From Geminicoccus sp036263595 (GTDB taxonomy: Bacteria > Pseudomonadota > Alphaproteobacteria > Geminicoccales > Geminicoccaceae), in contig NZ_DATAGQ010000167.1 of the NCBI RefSeq assembly GCF_036263595.1, positions 15,690 through 79,689 on the forward strand: DNA of 64,000 nucleotides, given 5' to 3'. The translations under genes were made by a program, and so were the position numbers. Under the pieces are notes generated by a model. It was given only the letters and a program-made list of their open reading frames with translations. It searched no databases and was not told the DNA's origin. Shown here piece by piece: positions 16,592 through 24,918 of the stretch (its first letter is position 1; each line of letters opens with the position of its first letter).

Positions 16592-19506
16592 CGTTCAGCT
16601 TTCCAGGCGCCGAAGCGGCCGCCATAGGCGACGTGCGGCGGCGAAGGTGCCTGGCCGGGCGGTGGCTGGAGCGGGGCGAAGGCCGGCTGGCTCCGTTCAT
16701 CGTGTCGTGCGATCTTCTCGATCCGCACGGTCAGGTCGTACCAGGCTGCCTGGCCGGTGACCGGGTCGGCATTGGCATAGCGCATGCCCTCTCCCCGGTC
16801 CGGCAACAGGTCGTCGATCAGGTGGTTCAGGAGAAAGCCCCGCGTGGCCTCGCCGGCATCGTGGGCAAGGCCCCAGGTGCCGGCCCGCTTGCCGATCGCG
16901 TTCCAGGTCCACACGGTATGCTCGTTCACGCCTTCCATCACCTTGACCTGCACCTCGATGGCACCGTGCCGGCTCTCCAGCCGGACCCAGTCGTCGTCGC
17001 GCAGGCCGTTGCGGTCCGCCAGCGCCGTGGCAATGTACAGCCGGTTCTCTCCCAGGATCTGCCGCAGCCAGACGTTCTGCGAGTGCCAGGCGTGGTACAT
17101 CGACATGGGCCGCTGGGTCACCGCGTGCAGCGGGAACGCGTCCCGGTCATGCGCCGCATCGAAGGGCGCGTACCAGAACGGCACGGGATCGAAATAGGTG
17201 GCGACTCGCTGACGATGGCGCTCGGGCGGCTGGATGGGACCATGTCCCTGGGCGGCCAGGCGGAACTTCTGCAGGATCTCGCTGTAGAGCTGGATCGTGA
17301 GCGGTCCAACCGACGGCATCATGCCCTTGCCGACCGCGAACGTCTGGTAGTCCCGGTTGGCGTGCTTCATGAAGCGCGTCGATTCCGGGATCTCCTCCTG
17401 GAAGAAGCAGCCGTTCTCGATATAGCGCTCCAGCTGGTGCGGGTTGGGCGCGCCCTTGCCGGTGGCCGTCCCGTCGGCTCCCCGCCAGCCCGCGAGAGGC
17501 CCGATCCCCGGCGTCCGCTCGTGGCGCACGATGTAGTCCGCATAGGAGCTGTAGCGCGCCTGGCCGGCTTCGTCGGTGAAGGCCGAAAGGCCCAGGCGCC
17601 AACCGAGTTCGATCAGCACGTCCTGGAACGGGCGAACGTCACGATCCAGCGGGATGACCGGCTGGCGGATCGAGTCCTGGATGGCATCGGCCGAGCCGAT
17701 CGGCCGGTCCAGCAGCGAGATGCAGTCGTGGCGCTCGAGATAGGTTGTGTCGGGCAGAACGAGGTCGGCATAGGCGACCGTCTCGGAATGGAAGGCATCG
17801 GCATAGATGATCCTGGGGATCACGTAGTCGCCGGTGGCCGGATCGAGCTCGGTGAGCCAGCCGATCGTCTCGGCCGTGTTCATGGCCGAGTTCCAGGCCA
17901 TGTTCGCCATGTACATGAACAGCGTGTCGATCCGGTAGGGATCGCCGCGCCGGGCATTGCCGATCACGAGGTGCATCAGCCCATGGGCGGAAAGCGGTGC
18001 TTCCCATGAGAACGCCTTGTCGATCCGGACAGGCTCGCCCTCCGCATCGACCAGCAGGTCCTCCGGCCCCAGCGGGTAGCCGAGCGGCATGCCCGGCAAG
18101 GGCCGGCCCGGCACGATGTGCTCGGGCTTGCCAGCGGGCTTGGGGCCCGGCGGGATCGATTTCGGGTAGGGGGTCTCGAAGCGATGGCTGCCGGGCGTGT
18201 CGATGGCGCCCAGCAGCGCCTGCAGCAGGTGGATCGCCCGGCAGGTCTGGAATCCATTCGCGTGGGCGCTGATTCCGCGCATCGCATGCATGGCGACCGG
18301 TCGGCCGACAAAGCGCTCGTGGCGCCGCCCCCAGACATCGGTCCAGGGCGTCTCCACCACCACGGGCTGATCGAACGCGGCCTGCGCCAGTTCCAGGGCG
18401 ATCCGGCGGATGGTCGTGGCGTCGATGCCGCACCGCAGTGCAACCTGGTCCGGACTGTACGCCGGGTCAGCGTAGCGCTCCGCCAGGAGCTGGAAGGCGG
18501 GCCTCGCGAACCGGCCGTCCGGCAGCTCCACGCGGCCAGCCAGCATGGGATCGACCTCGGCGGCCTCGGCCGGCTGGAGCGATCGCGTGCGCAGGTCCAT
18601 GCAGAGGGCGCGACCGTCCTCGTCGCGGGCGAACAGGCCGTCCGTGCCTTCGCCGGGCGCATCGACCACGAGCCAGCCGGCATTGGTGAAGCGCTGCAGG
18701 TAGGGGATGTCGACCTTGCCGGCGCGGAGCAGCTCGTGGATCAGCGCCATCACGAACAGGCCGTCCGTGCCGGGCGTGATCGGCAGCCATTCGTCGGCGA
18801 TGGCGGAATAGCCGGTGCGAACCGGGTTGACCGAGACGAACTTGGCACCCCGCTCCTTCAGCTGGGCGAGGCCGATCTTGATCGGGTTGCTGTCATGATC
18901 CTCGGCGACGCCGAACATCAGGAAGTACCGGGTGCGCGGGAAATCGACCTCGCCGAACTCCCAGAACGCGCCACCATAGGTGTACATGCCGGCGGTCGCC
19001 ATGTTCACCGAGCAGAAGCCGCCATGGGCTGCGAAGTTGGGCGTGCCGAATTCCTTGGCCCAGAAGCCGGTGAGCGCCTGCGACTGGTCGCGCCCGGTGA
19101 AGAAGGCGAGCTTCTTTGGGTCGTCGTAGCGGATGTTCGACAGCCAGCCCGTCGCGATCGACAGGGCCTCGTCCCACTCGATCTCGCGGAACTGGCCGCT
19201 GCCCCTGGGACCGGTACGCAGAAGCGGTTTACGCAGCTTGGCAGGCGAGTGCTGCTGCATGATGCCGGCCGCGCCCTTGGCGCAGACGACGCCGCGGTTC
19301 ACCGGATGGTCGGGATTGCCGTCGATGAAGCGAAGCTCGCCACCCTCCAGATGCACACGGATACCGCAGCGGCAAGCGCACATGTAGCAGGTGGTCGTTT
19401 TCACCTCGTCGGCAGCGACGTTCCCCTTAGCACGAATCTTGCTCGGTCCTTCCAAAGCCCTGGAACCGGTATACCGGCTGCTGGTTAAGCAGGTGTTAAG
19501 CGACAC
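16588..19506 (-). CDS. soeA: Sulfite dehydrogenase molybdopterin subunit SoeA
   Basis: A ~972-residue molybdopterin oxidoreductase. The N-terminal [4Fe-4S] site is TTTCYMCACRCGIRVHL with the last Cys in VVCAKGAAGIMQ. The segment LAFFTGRDQSQALTGFWAKE and then AAHGGFCSVNMATAG (candidate Mo-ligand Cys), and GMRYANADPVTGQAAWYDL near the end, are characteristic of SoeA, the quinone-linked cytoplasmic sulfite dehydrogenase. It has no Tat signal. It oxidises sulfite to sulfate, useful for detoxification after sulfonate breakdown. The start is uncertain: GTG 19506 is the longest, and TTG 19455 or GTG 19404 is possible. Thiosulfate/polysulfide reductase relatives are the alternative. Confidence 0.85.
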   Translation of the reverse strand: MSLNTCLTSSRYTGSRALEGPSKIRAKGNVAADEVKTTTCYMCACRCGIRVHLEGGELRFIDGNPDHPVNRGVVCAKGAAGIMQQHSPAKLRKPLLRTGPRGSGQFREIEWDEALSIATGWLSNIRYDDPKKLAFFTGRDQSQALTGFWAKEFGTPNFAAHGGFCSVNMATAGMYTYGGAFWEFGEVDFPRTRYFLMFGVAEDHDSNPIKIGLAQLKERGAKFVSVNPVRTGYSAIADEWLPITPGTDGLFVMALIHELLRAGKVDIPYLQRFTNAGWLVVDAPGEGTDGLFARDEDGRALCMDLRTRSLQPAEAAEVDPMLAGRVELPDGRFARPAFQLLAERYADPAYSPDQVALRCGIDATTIRRIALELAQAAFDQPVVVETPWTDVWGRRHERFVGRPVAMHAMRGISAHANGFQTCRAIHLLQALLGAIDTPGSHRFETPYPKSIPPGPKPAGKPEHIVPGRPLPGMPLGYPLGPEDLLVDAEGEPVRIDKAFSWEAPLSAHGLMHLVIGNARRGDPYRIDTLFMYMANMAWNSAMNTAETIGWLTELDPATGDYVIPRIIYADAFHSETVAYADLVLPDTTYLERHDCISLLDRPIGSADAIQDSIRQPVIPLDRDVRPFQDVLIELGWRLGLSAFTDEAGQARYSSYADYIVRHERTPGIGPLAGWRGADGTATGKGAPNPHQLERYIENGCFFQEEIPESTRFMKHANRDYQTFAVGKGMMPSVGPLTIQLYSEILQKFRLAAQGHGPIQPPERHRQRVATYFDPVPFWYAPFDAAHDRDAFPLHAVTQRPMSMYHAWHSQNVWLRQILGENRLYIATALADRNGLRDDDWVRLESRHGAIEVQVKVMEGVNEHTVWTWNAIGKRAGTWGLAHDAGEATRGFLLNHLIDDLLPDRGEGMRYANADPVTGQAAWYDLTVRIEKIARHDERSQPAFAPLQPPPGQAPSPPHVAYGGRFGAWKAER

Positions 19507-19802
19507 CGACGTTTTGTGCGAGGGTGCATAATCCCTTATCTTGGTCCAGTCCTTTCGAGGATTTGGTCCAAGAGAACATCAGCCGCCTCTCCTGCGGTGC
19601 GGCGATGATCCGGTTGGTTGTATCCGTCCCTTGCACATCACGTCTGCGGTTTTGTGCATTGCAGCATAGGTCGACCCGTGATTTCAATGTGACTGTCGTC
19701 ACCATGGCTCGACGTCGACCCTGAACCGCAGGCCGGTGCAGGAAGATTGCTACGCTGCGATCTCCTGCCGGCCCCGCCGGCTGCGCCTGGAGACGAGCCA
19801 AC
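19507..19802. promoter_or_regulatory. Divergent control region between soeA and the proton-channel operon
   Basis: Two similar stretches, TTTTGTGC-GAGGG-TGCATAA (about 19512) and TTTTGTGCAT-TGCAGCATAG (19650-19669), lie about 140 bases apart between divergent genes. The second contains TGC-ATT-GCA, the core recognised by PhaR-type polyhydroxybutyrate regulators in related Alphaproteobacteria. No PHA gene is adjacent, so PhaR control is only a possibility. No coding frame is convincing here. Confidence 0.35.
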
Positions 19803-20492
19803 ATGACAATCGCTGCCCTTGCCGTTCCTGAATCCCGACCTGTCACTGGATCCGCCGACAGTCGTGCGACCTGGCGCTGGATGATCGGGTTCCGCTTCCT
19901 GCTGATCAATGCCGTGGGCCTCGCCCTGGTCGGGGCCGGCTGGGCGGCGGGTGTTCTCGATCCGATCTTCGCGACCGACACGACGCATCTCGTCAAGCTG
20001 ATCGTGGCGGTGTTCGTCCTGGGGGTTGTCTGGTCGGCCCAACGGGCCTTCATGCTGGCCCGCGAGCTCAATGCCCTGGACCAAGCTCGTCCGTCCACCA
20101 CGACCCGGGTTGGCGACTGGCTGCAACGTACGGCGGGCAGCGACGCCGGCATGCGGGCGAACCTGGCTGCTGCGCTGAAGCTCAAGATCGCGCACCGGAT
20201 CGCCGCGGTTCGCCACGTGGCGGGTGCCCTGGTGCTGCTCGGCCTGATCGGGACCGTGGTCGGATTTATCCAGGCGCTCTCCGGCGTGCAGCCGGACACG
20301 GTCGGCGACGTCGCTGCCATCCCCGGCATGGTCTCCAAGCTGCTCGAAGGCATGGCCACGGCCCTCTACACGACGCTGGTCGGCTCCGCCCTGAACATCT
20401 GGCTGATGCTCAACTATCGCCTCCTCGAATCCGGCGGCGTCCACCTCCTCGCTCGCCTCGTGGAAAGGGGTGAGAGCCATGGACGGCTTTGA
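19803..20492 (+). CDS. MotA/TolQ/ExbB-like proton channel protein
   Basis: A 229-residue membrane protein. Two early hydrophobic helices (FRFLLINAVGLALVGAGWAA and LVKLIVAVFVLGVVWSA) precede a cytoplasmic helical loop. The conserved core follows: VAGALVLLGLIGTVVGFIQA and then LLEGMATALYTTLVGSALNIWL. These last two helices form the proton-conducting MotA_ExbB domain. In Mot, Tol and Exb systems such a pentamer surrounds a dimer of a single-pass partner and converts proton flow into movement. The partner is likely the next gene, which overlaps this one. No OmpA or TonB gene is adjacent, so the driven process is unknown. Confidence 0.8.
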   Translation: MTIAALAVPESRPVTGSADSRATWRWMIGFRFLLINAVGLALVGAGWAAGVLDPIFATDTTHLVKLIVAVFVLGVVWSAQRAFMLARELNALDQARPSTTTRVGDWLQRTAGSDAGMRANLAAALKLKIAHRIAAVRHVAGALVLLGLIGTVVGFIQALSGVQPDTVGDVAAIPGMVSKLLEGMATALYTTLVGSALNIWLMLNYRLLESGGVHLLARLVERGESHGRL

Positions 20493-21093
20493 CGATCGCG
20501 AGGAAGAGGCCGCCGATACGGTCTTCCGCGACACCATCATGCTGGCATTGGCCGGGTTCGTGACCGTCGTCATGATCGTCCTGGCCCATGTCCGGCCGGA
20601 AGCCCAGGCGTCGGCCAGCCAGGAAGCTGCCTCCATGCCCGGCAGCGTCATGATCGAGGCGCACTGGGACGGCGTGCTCGATGCCGACGTGGACCTGTGG
20701 GTGCAGGGTCCGGGCGACGTGCCGGTCGGCTATTCCAACAAGGGCGGCGGCCTGTTCAACCTCCTGCGCGACGACCTCGGCAAGCAGATGGACCTGTCCG
20801 GGGAGAATTACGAGGTCAGCTACAGCCGCGGCCTGATGGACGGCGAGTACACCGTCAACCTTCACCTCTACCGCAACCGGTCGACCGTCCAGGCAATCCC
20901 GGTCAAGGTTGTTGCCAGCGTCAAGCGCGGCCCGAACAAGGTTTCCAAGCAGATCCTGGTCAGCGACACCGAGATGGACCGCGAAGGCCAGGAGCGTACC
21001 GTGTTCCGCTTCAAGCTCGATCAGGATGGTGCCCTGGACCAGGACAGCGTCACCACCCTGTTCCGCCCGCTTCGCTCGGGATCCAAGACATGA
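20479..21093 (+). CDS. Single-pass partner of proton channel with DUF2135-like periplasmic domain
   Basis: A 204-residue protein. The N-terminus is acidic, then RDTIMLALAGFVTVVMIVLAH forms one membrane span with an Asp at its cytoplasmic edge, like ExbD/MotB. The outer ~140 residues look like a beta-sandwich: GVLDADVDLWVQGPGDVPVGY, GEYTVNLHLYRN and IPVKVVASVKRG. That pattern resembles DUF2135/YfaP-type domains rather than the usual ExbD or OmpA domains. The start ATG 20479 overlaps the channel gene end, and GTG 20470 is an alternative. It likely forms a proton-driven complex with the preceding protein. Confidence 0.65.
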   Translation: MDGFDDREEEAADTVFRDTIMLALAGFVTVVMIVLAHVRPEAQASASQEAASMPGSVMIEAHWDGVLDADVDLWVQGPGDVPVGYSNKGGGLFNLLRDDLGKQMDLSGENYEVSYSRGLMDGEYTVNLHLYRNRSTVQAIPVKVVASVKRGPNKVSKQILVSDTEMDREGQERTVFRFKLDQDGALDQDSVTTLFRPLRSGSKT

Positions 21094-21605
21094 GCACCCT
21101 TACTCTCCTCTTCGTGGCGTCGGTCCTCCTCGCGGCGGCGCTGGCCTCCGCCGTCCTGTGGTCGCGCCACCGCACGATCGTGAAGCTGGCAGCCCTTGCC
21201 GGCCTCCTCTGCTTCCTCCCGCTGGGCTACGCCGCCTATGCGGATCTGTTGAGCCGGCCGAAGCCGATCAGCCTCGAGTGGTGGCACCGCAACGCCGAGG
21301 AGGCGACGGTGATCGGCCAGCAGATGCGTGAAGGCGAGGGCATGTTCCTCTGGCTGCAGTTCTCCGGCGACCCGGAGCCCCGAGCCTACGTGCTGCCCTG
21401 GGACCAGAAGCTGGCCGAGCAGCTGCAGATGGCATGGGAGGAGGCGCAGAAGAACGGCACCGGCGTGCGCATGAAGCTGCCGTTCGAGCCGACGCTCGAC
21501 GGGCGCGAGCCCAAGTTCTACGCGATGCCGCAGCCGCAGCTTCCCTCCAAGGACATGCAGGCCTCGCCCGCCATGCGCGTCCAGCCGCCTGGCGAGGATG
21601 CCTGA
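21090..21605 (+). CDS. Membrane protein of the proton-channel operon, unknown
   Basis: A 171-residue protein with two N-terminal hydrophobic helices (LTLLFVASVLLAAALASAVL and VKLAALAGLLCFLPLGYAAY) and a soluble C-terminal half. The latter includes EEATVIGQQMREGEGMFLWLQ, then EPRAYVLPWDQKLAEQLQ and a proline-rich tail. Its ATG overlaps the previous stop as ATGA, so the three genes are one translational unit. I do not recognise the family. It is a candidate third subunit or regulator of the channel complex. Confidence 0.65.
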   Translation: MSTLTLLFVASVLLAAALASAVLWSRHRTIVKLAALAGLLCFLPLGYAAYADLLSRPKPISLEWWHRNAEEATVIGQQMREGEGMFLWLQFSGDPEPRAYVLPWDQKLAEQLQMAWEEAQKNGTGVRMKLPFEPTLDGREPKFYAMPQPQLPSKDMQASPAMRVQPPGEDA

Positions 21606-21613
21606 ACGCTAAG

Positions 21614-22552
21614 ATGCCGGATTGCGGGCAGCGCGCCGCCGCGGTACCCGCCCACGGCATGACGAGCCCATTTCCACGCGACGGGTGGCTGTTGCTCTTC
21701 CCGCCCTTGTTCTGGGCCATCAACACGGTGGTGGGCCGCGCTCTGGCCGGTCACTTCCCGCCGGTCGCCCTTTCCCTGGGCAGATGGGCGCTGGCCTTCC
21801 TGATCTTCCTGCCGTTCGCCTGGAAGCCGTTCCGCCAGCACCTGCCCGCCCTGCGCAGCTACTGGCGCGCGATCCTCTTCCTGTCCCTGCTGGGCGTCGG
21901 CCTTTACACCTCGCTGCTCTACCTGGCGCTGATCACCTCGAGCCCGGTTAACGTCCTCCTGATCGGAGCCTGCGCCCCCAGCTTCGTCCTGCTCGCCCGC
22001 GCAATGATCGAGCGCACCCTGCCCAGCCGACGCGCCCTGCTTGCGGCTGCCCTCTCGGTGCTGGGAGTCCTGCTGGTGAGCAGCCGGGGCGACCTGAGCC
22101 AGTTGTTCGGCCTCCGGTTCACCCAGGGCGACCTGGTGATGATCGTGGCGACGCTCGTCTGGGTCGCCTACACACTTGTTTTGCAAAGTGGCCGGCCGCC
22201 CGTGCCGGTGGCGCCCCTGGTGCTCACCCAGTTCGGAGCGGGAGCGCTGTTCCTCCTGCCCTGTGCCCTTCTCGAATGGCTGGTGTTCGCGCCGGTCATG
22301 GAGTTCGACGGAAAGGTCTGGCTGAGCCTGCTCTATGTCGCGATCTTTCCCTCGATCCTCGCCTATTTGTGCTGGGACCGGGGCGTGGCGGCGGCCGGGG
22401 CCGAGATCGCGACCGTCCTGGCCAATCTGGCGCCGGTGATCGCGGCGGTGCTGGCCTGGGCGGTGCTGGGCGAGGCCATCGGCTGGCATCACCTGCTGGC
22501 GGCCGTTCTGATCTTCACTGCGATCCGACTGTCCACGCACAAGCCAGCCTGA
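21614..22552 (+). CDS. EamA/DMT-family transporter
   Basis: A ~312-residue protein with ten hydrophobic helices arranged as two EamA repeats. The first repeat begins LLFPPLFWAINTVVGRALAG; the second begins GDLVMIVATLVWVAYTLVLQ and ends APVIAAVLAWAVLGEAIGWH. These drug/metabolite exporters move amino acids, nucleosides or other small solutes. ATG 21614 lies eight bases after the previous stop; ATG 21659 would remove 15 non-helical residues and is plausible. Cotranscription with the channel genes is likely, though a functional link is not shown. Confidence 0.8.
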   Translation: MPDCGQRAAAVPAHGMTSPFPRDGWLLLFPPLFWAINTVVGRALAGHFPPVALSLGRWALAFLIFLPFAWKPFRQHLPALRSYWRAILFLSLLGVGLYTSLLYLALITSSPVNVLLIGACAPSFVLLARAMIERTLPSRRALLAAALSVLGVLLVSSRGDLSQLFGLRFTQGDLVMIVATLVWVAYTLVLQSGRPPVPVAPLVLTQFGAGALFLLPCALLEWLVFAPVMEFDGKVWLSLLYVAIFPSILAYLCWDRGVAAAGAEIATVLANLAPVIAAVLAWAVLGEAIGWHHLLAAVLIFTAIRLSTHKPA

Positions 22553-22797
22553 TCGCCTGCGACCGCCACCCGGTCCCGTCCCCGCAGCGCCGCCCGGCGG
22601 CACGGTGGTGCGGTTTTTTGCTGGAAAATGCAGCAAACGAGCATGCAGTACTCGCACTGTCACGGATCATGTGGCAGGAGAGCGCCGGGCGGGCAGGCGT
22701 ACGCCGACGGCAAGCCGAACCGGCCGCAAGGGTCGGGTCGTAGCGGCCGAGGCGGCGGTTTCTCGGGCGATTCATGTCAAGCAGCGGAGATGTGATC

Positions 22798-23826
22798 ATG
22801 GCCAGCAACCGGCTGGAGGAGAAGCTCGAACGGATCCGCAAGGATTCGACGGTGAAGGACTTCGCGATCTGCGACGCCAAGGACGGCGACATGGGCGGCG
22901 GCATCCCGATGCCGGGCCCGGTGCGTGGCGCCGACGGCAAGCCCACCGGCAAGTTCAAGACCCGCGAGGCGCATCTCCAGCAGATCCGCGACATCGTCCG
23001 CCAGGACATCGTCGACCTCATGCTGCTCTCGGTCTCCACGCTCGAGATCCTGAAGGATGAGGGCCTGTTCGAGGGCAGCCGGGTCGGCACCGCGATCCGT
23101 GCCAACGACACGACCGAGATCAAGGGCCCGCGCAACAGCCAGTACCGCAAGACCGCGTCGCTGCCGTTCCGCACCGCCGAGATCCCGCACGCCATGTACG
23201 GCCGGCTCGACGCCGAGCCCGGCACCCCGCCGACGCTGACCGACCTCGGCCTCTACTCGGTCACCTTCGTCGGTGACGCCGAGCAGGACCGCGAGGCGCT
23301 CAACCACTATCGCGACTTCCGTGCGGAAGCCGAGGAGTGGGGCTTCAAGCACTTCCTCGAGGTGTTCAACCCGAACGTCAACTTCGAGAACAACTCGATC
23401 GAAGAGATCGGCGACTTCGTCAACGACAGCATCCTGCATGCGATCGCCGGCGTGCCGAGGATCTCCCAGCCCCTGTTCCTGAAGATGCCGTTCAACGGCC
23501 CGAAGGCCTGCTCGGAGCTGGCCGAGTACGACCCGCGCCTGATCGTGGGCATCCTGGGCGGCGGTGCCGGTACCACGCGCGACACGCTGGAGCTCTTGGC
23601 TGCCTCGCAGAAGTACGGCGCTCGTCTGGTGCTGTTCGGCCGCAAGATCAACCTGGCCGAGCACCCGCTCGCGATCGTCAAGCTGATGAAGGAAGTCGTG
23701 GACGGCAACATTACCCCGGCGGAGGGCGTGAAGGCCTACCATGGCGAGCTGGAGAAGGCCGGCATCCGGCCAGCGCGCGACCTGCAGGCCGACTCGGAGA
23801 TCACCGAGGCCGTCCTGAAGATGTGA
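22798..23826 (+). CDS. Beta/alpha-barrel domain protein, unknown function
   Basis: A 342-residue soluble protein that appears to be a TIM barrel. Alternating strands and helices include LGLYSVTFVGDAEQDREA, HFLEVFNPNVNFENN, PRLIVGILGGGAGTTRDTLE and KYGARLVLFGRKINLAEHPL. The late Gly-rich strand and GARLVLFGRK recall phosphate-binding turns of class I aldolase-like barrels, but no Schiff-base Lys could be assigned. ATG 22798 follows GGAGATGTG; ATG 22774 is an alternative. It ends at a strong terminator and converges with a PfkB kinase gene. The family is conserved but uncharacterised as far as I know. Confidence 0.7.
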   Translation: MASNRLEEKLERIRKDSTVKDFAICDAKDGDMGGGIPMPGPVRGADGKPTGKFKTREAHLQQIRDIVRQDIVDLMLLSVSTLEILKDEGLFEGSRVGTAIRANDTTEIKGPRNSQYRKTASLPFRTAEIPHAMYGRLDAEPGTPPTLTDLGLYSVTFVGDAEQDREALNHYRDFRAEAEEWGFKHFLEVFNPNVNFENNSIEEIGDFVNDSILHAIAGVPRISQPLFLKMPFNGPKACSELAEYDPRLIVGILGGGAGTTRDTLELLAASQKYGARLVLFGRKINLAEHPLAIVKLMKEVVDGNITPAEGVKAYHGELEKAGIRPARDLQADSEITEAVLKM

Positions 23827-23851
23827 GCTGGCGGCATCGCCGGAGATGGGG

Positions 23852-23878
23852 AAAGGCCACCGCGAGGTGGCCTTTTTT
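23852..23878. terminator. Rho-independent terminator between convergent genes
   Basis: GGCCACC-GCGA-GGTGGCC is a perfect 7 bp stem with a tetraloop, followed by six T on the plus strand and flanked by AAA on the other side. It ends the barrel-protein gene and could also act on the convergent PfkB kinase gene. Confidence 0.9.
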
Positions 23879-23894
23879 CGTTGCCCCGCCGCTT

Positions 23895-24812
23895 TCAGCG
23901 GAGCCCGCGCATCGCTTCCTCCACCTCCAGGCGCGAAGGCATGCCGTCCCAGCCCCGGCCGGCCTGGCATTTGAGCGCTGCCGCAGCGCTGGCGAAGCGG
24001 ATCGCCCGCTCCATCGGCATGCCTTCGGCGATGCCCCCGGCAAAGGCGCCGTGGAACACGTCGCCGGCCCCGGTCGTGTCCTCGCAGGTCACGGCCAGGG
24101 CTGGCACATGCAGCAGATGACCGTTCAACCACCAGAGCGAGCCCCGCTCGCCCATCGTGACACCGATGTCCCGCCCAAGCTGTTCGCTCAAGGCCTGCAG
24201 GCTCTGGGCGTCCGGCGCCGCGCCGCCTGTGACCTGCACGAAGGCACCCTCGCAGAACACCGGGTAGCGGGCGAGCCGCGCCAGCCGCAGCAGGAGCGAC
24301 GTATGCCGGTTGTCCTCCGCGTCCAGCACGCTCGGCACGCCCATTGCCTCGGCCGCTTCCAGAAGCGCCAGGGAACCATCGATCCAGGCCGTGTCCGCCA
24401 GCACCGCTCCCGCCCCCGCCAGCCGGTCGAGGGGCAGTCGGCCAGCCGGCCGCTCGAAGATCTCCGCCCCGTGCGCCACGATCAGGCGCTCGCCGTTGCG
24501 GTCGACCATCACGATGGCCAGCACGGTCGGCACGCCATCCAGCACGGTCAGCCCGGCGACATCGACCCCATGCCGGATCAGGGCGTCCCGCGTCTGCACG
24601 CCATGGGCGTCGTTGCCGACATTGCCCCAGAAGGCAGCGGGAATGCCGAGGTTGCCGCACGCGACGGCCGCCGTTCCGGCCGGCCCGCCATTGCGCAGCG
24701 TCCGGCTCTTCGCCAGGATCTTGGTGGGCTCGCGCGGGATCGTGTCCAGCTGGAAGACGAGATCGACCACCGCGGCACCCAGGCACACGACTGGTCCACG
24801 TGCACTACCCAT
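23895..24812 (-). CDS. PfkB-family carbohydrate/nucleoside kinase
   Basis: A 305-residue ribokinase-like enzyme. The N-terminal signature region is PVVCLGAAVVDLVFQLD followed by RTLRNGGPAGTAAVACGNLG. The C-terminal signature with the catalytic Asp and anion hole is TCEDTTGAGDVFHGAFAGG. It phosphorylates a hydroxymethyl group of a sugar or nucleoside with ATP. The closest general class is the sugar and sulfofructose-type PfkB kinases, but the substrate is not decided. The start MGSARGPVV at 24812 is chosen because the upstream extension is arginine-rich and unlike the family. Confidence 0.85.
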   Translation of the reverse strand: MGSARGPVVCLGAAVVDLVFQLDTIPREPTKILAKSRTLRNGGPAGTAAVACGNLGIPAAFWGNVGNDAHGVQTRDALIRHGVDVAGLTVLDGVPTVLAIVMVDRNGERLIVAHGAEIFERPAGRLPLDRLAGAGAVLADTAWIDGSLALLEAAEAMGVPSVLDAEDNRHTSLLLRLARLARYPVFCEGAFVQVTGGAAPDAQSLQALSEQLGRDIGVTMGERGSLWWLNGHLLHVPALAVTCEDTTGAGDVFHGAFAGGIAEGMPMERAIRFASAAAALKCQAGRGWDGMPSRLEVEEAMRGLR

Positions 24813-24918
24813 CGCTGCACCCCGCCCGACCCATGCTCGCCTCCCTGGCTTGTTCGTTCCTTGGGTGCGTCCAGCATGCCTGCCTGACGGCGTCGGCACC
24901 ACCCGGCTCGAATGGCGC

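Noticed and set aside
14885..19506. DMSO reductase dmsABC
   Set aside because: The large subunit lacks a Tat signal and has the TTTCYMCACRCGI start and GFCSVNM segment typical of SoeA.
19803..21605. Zorya-type defence system
   Set aside because: The channel-like pair recalls ZorAB, but there is no OmpA domain on the partner and no ZorC, ZorD or ZorE gene nearby.
22777..24786. Long minus-strand frame spanning the barrel gene and the terminator
   Set aside because: It crosses a strong terminator and overlaps the PfkB kinase in another frame; codon use is wrong.
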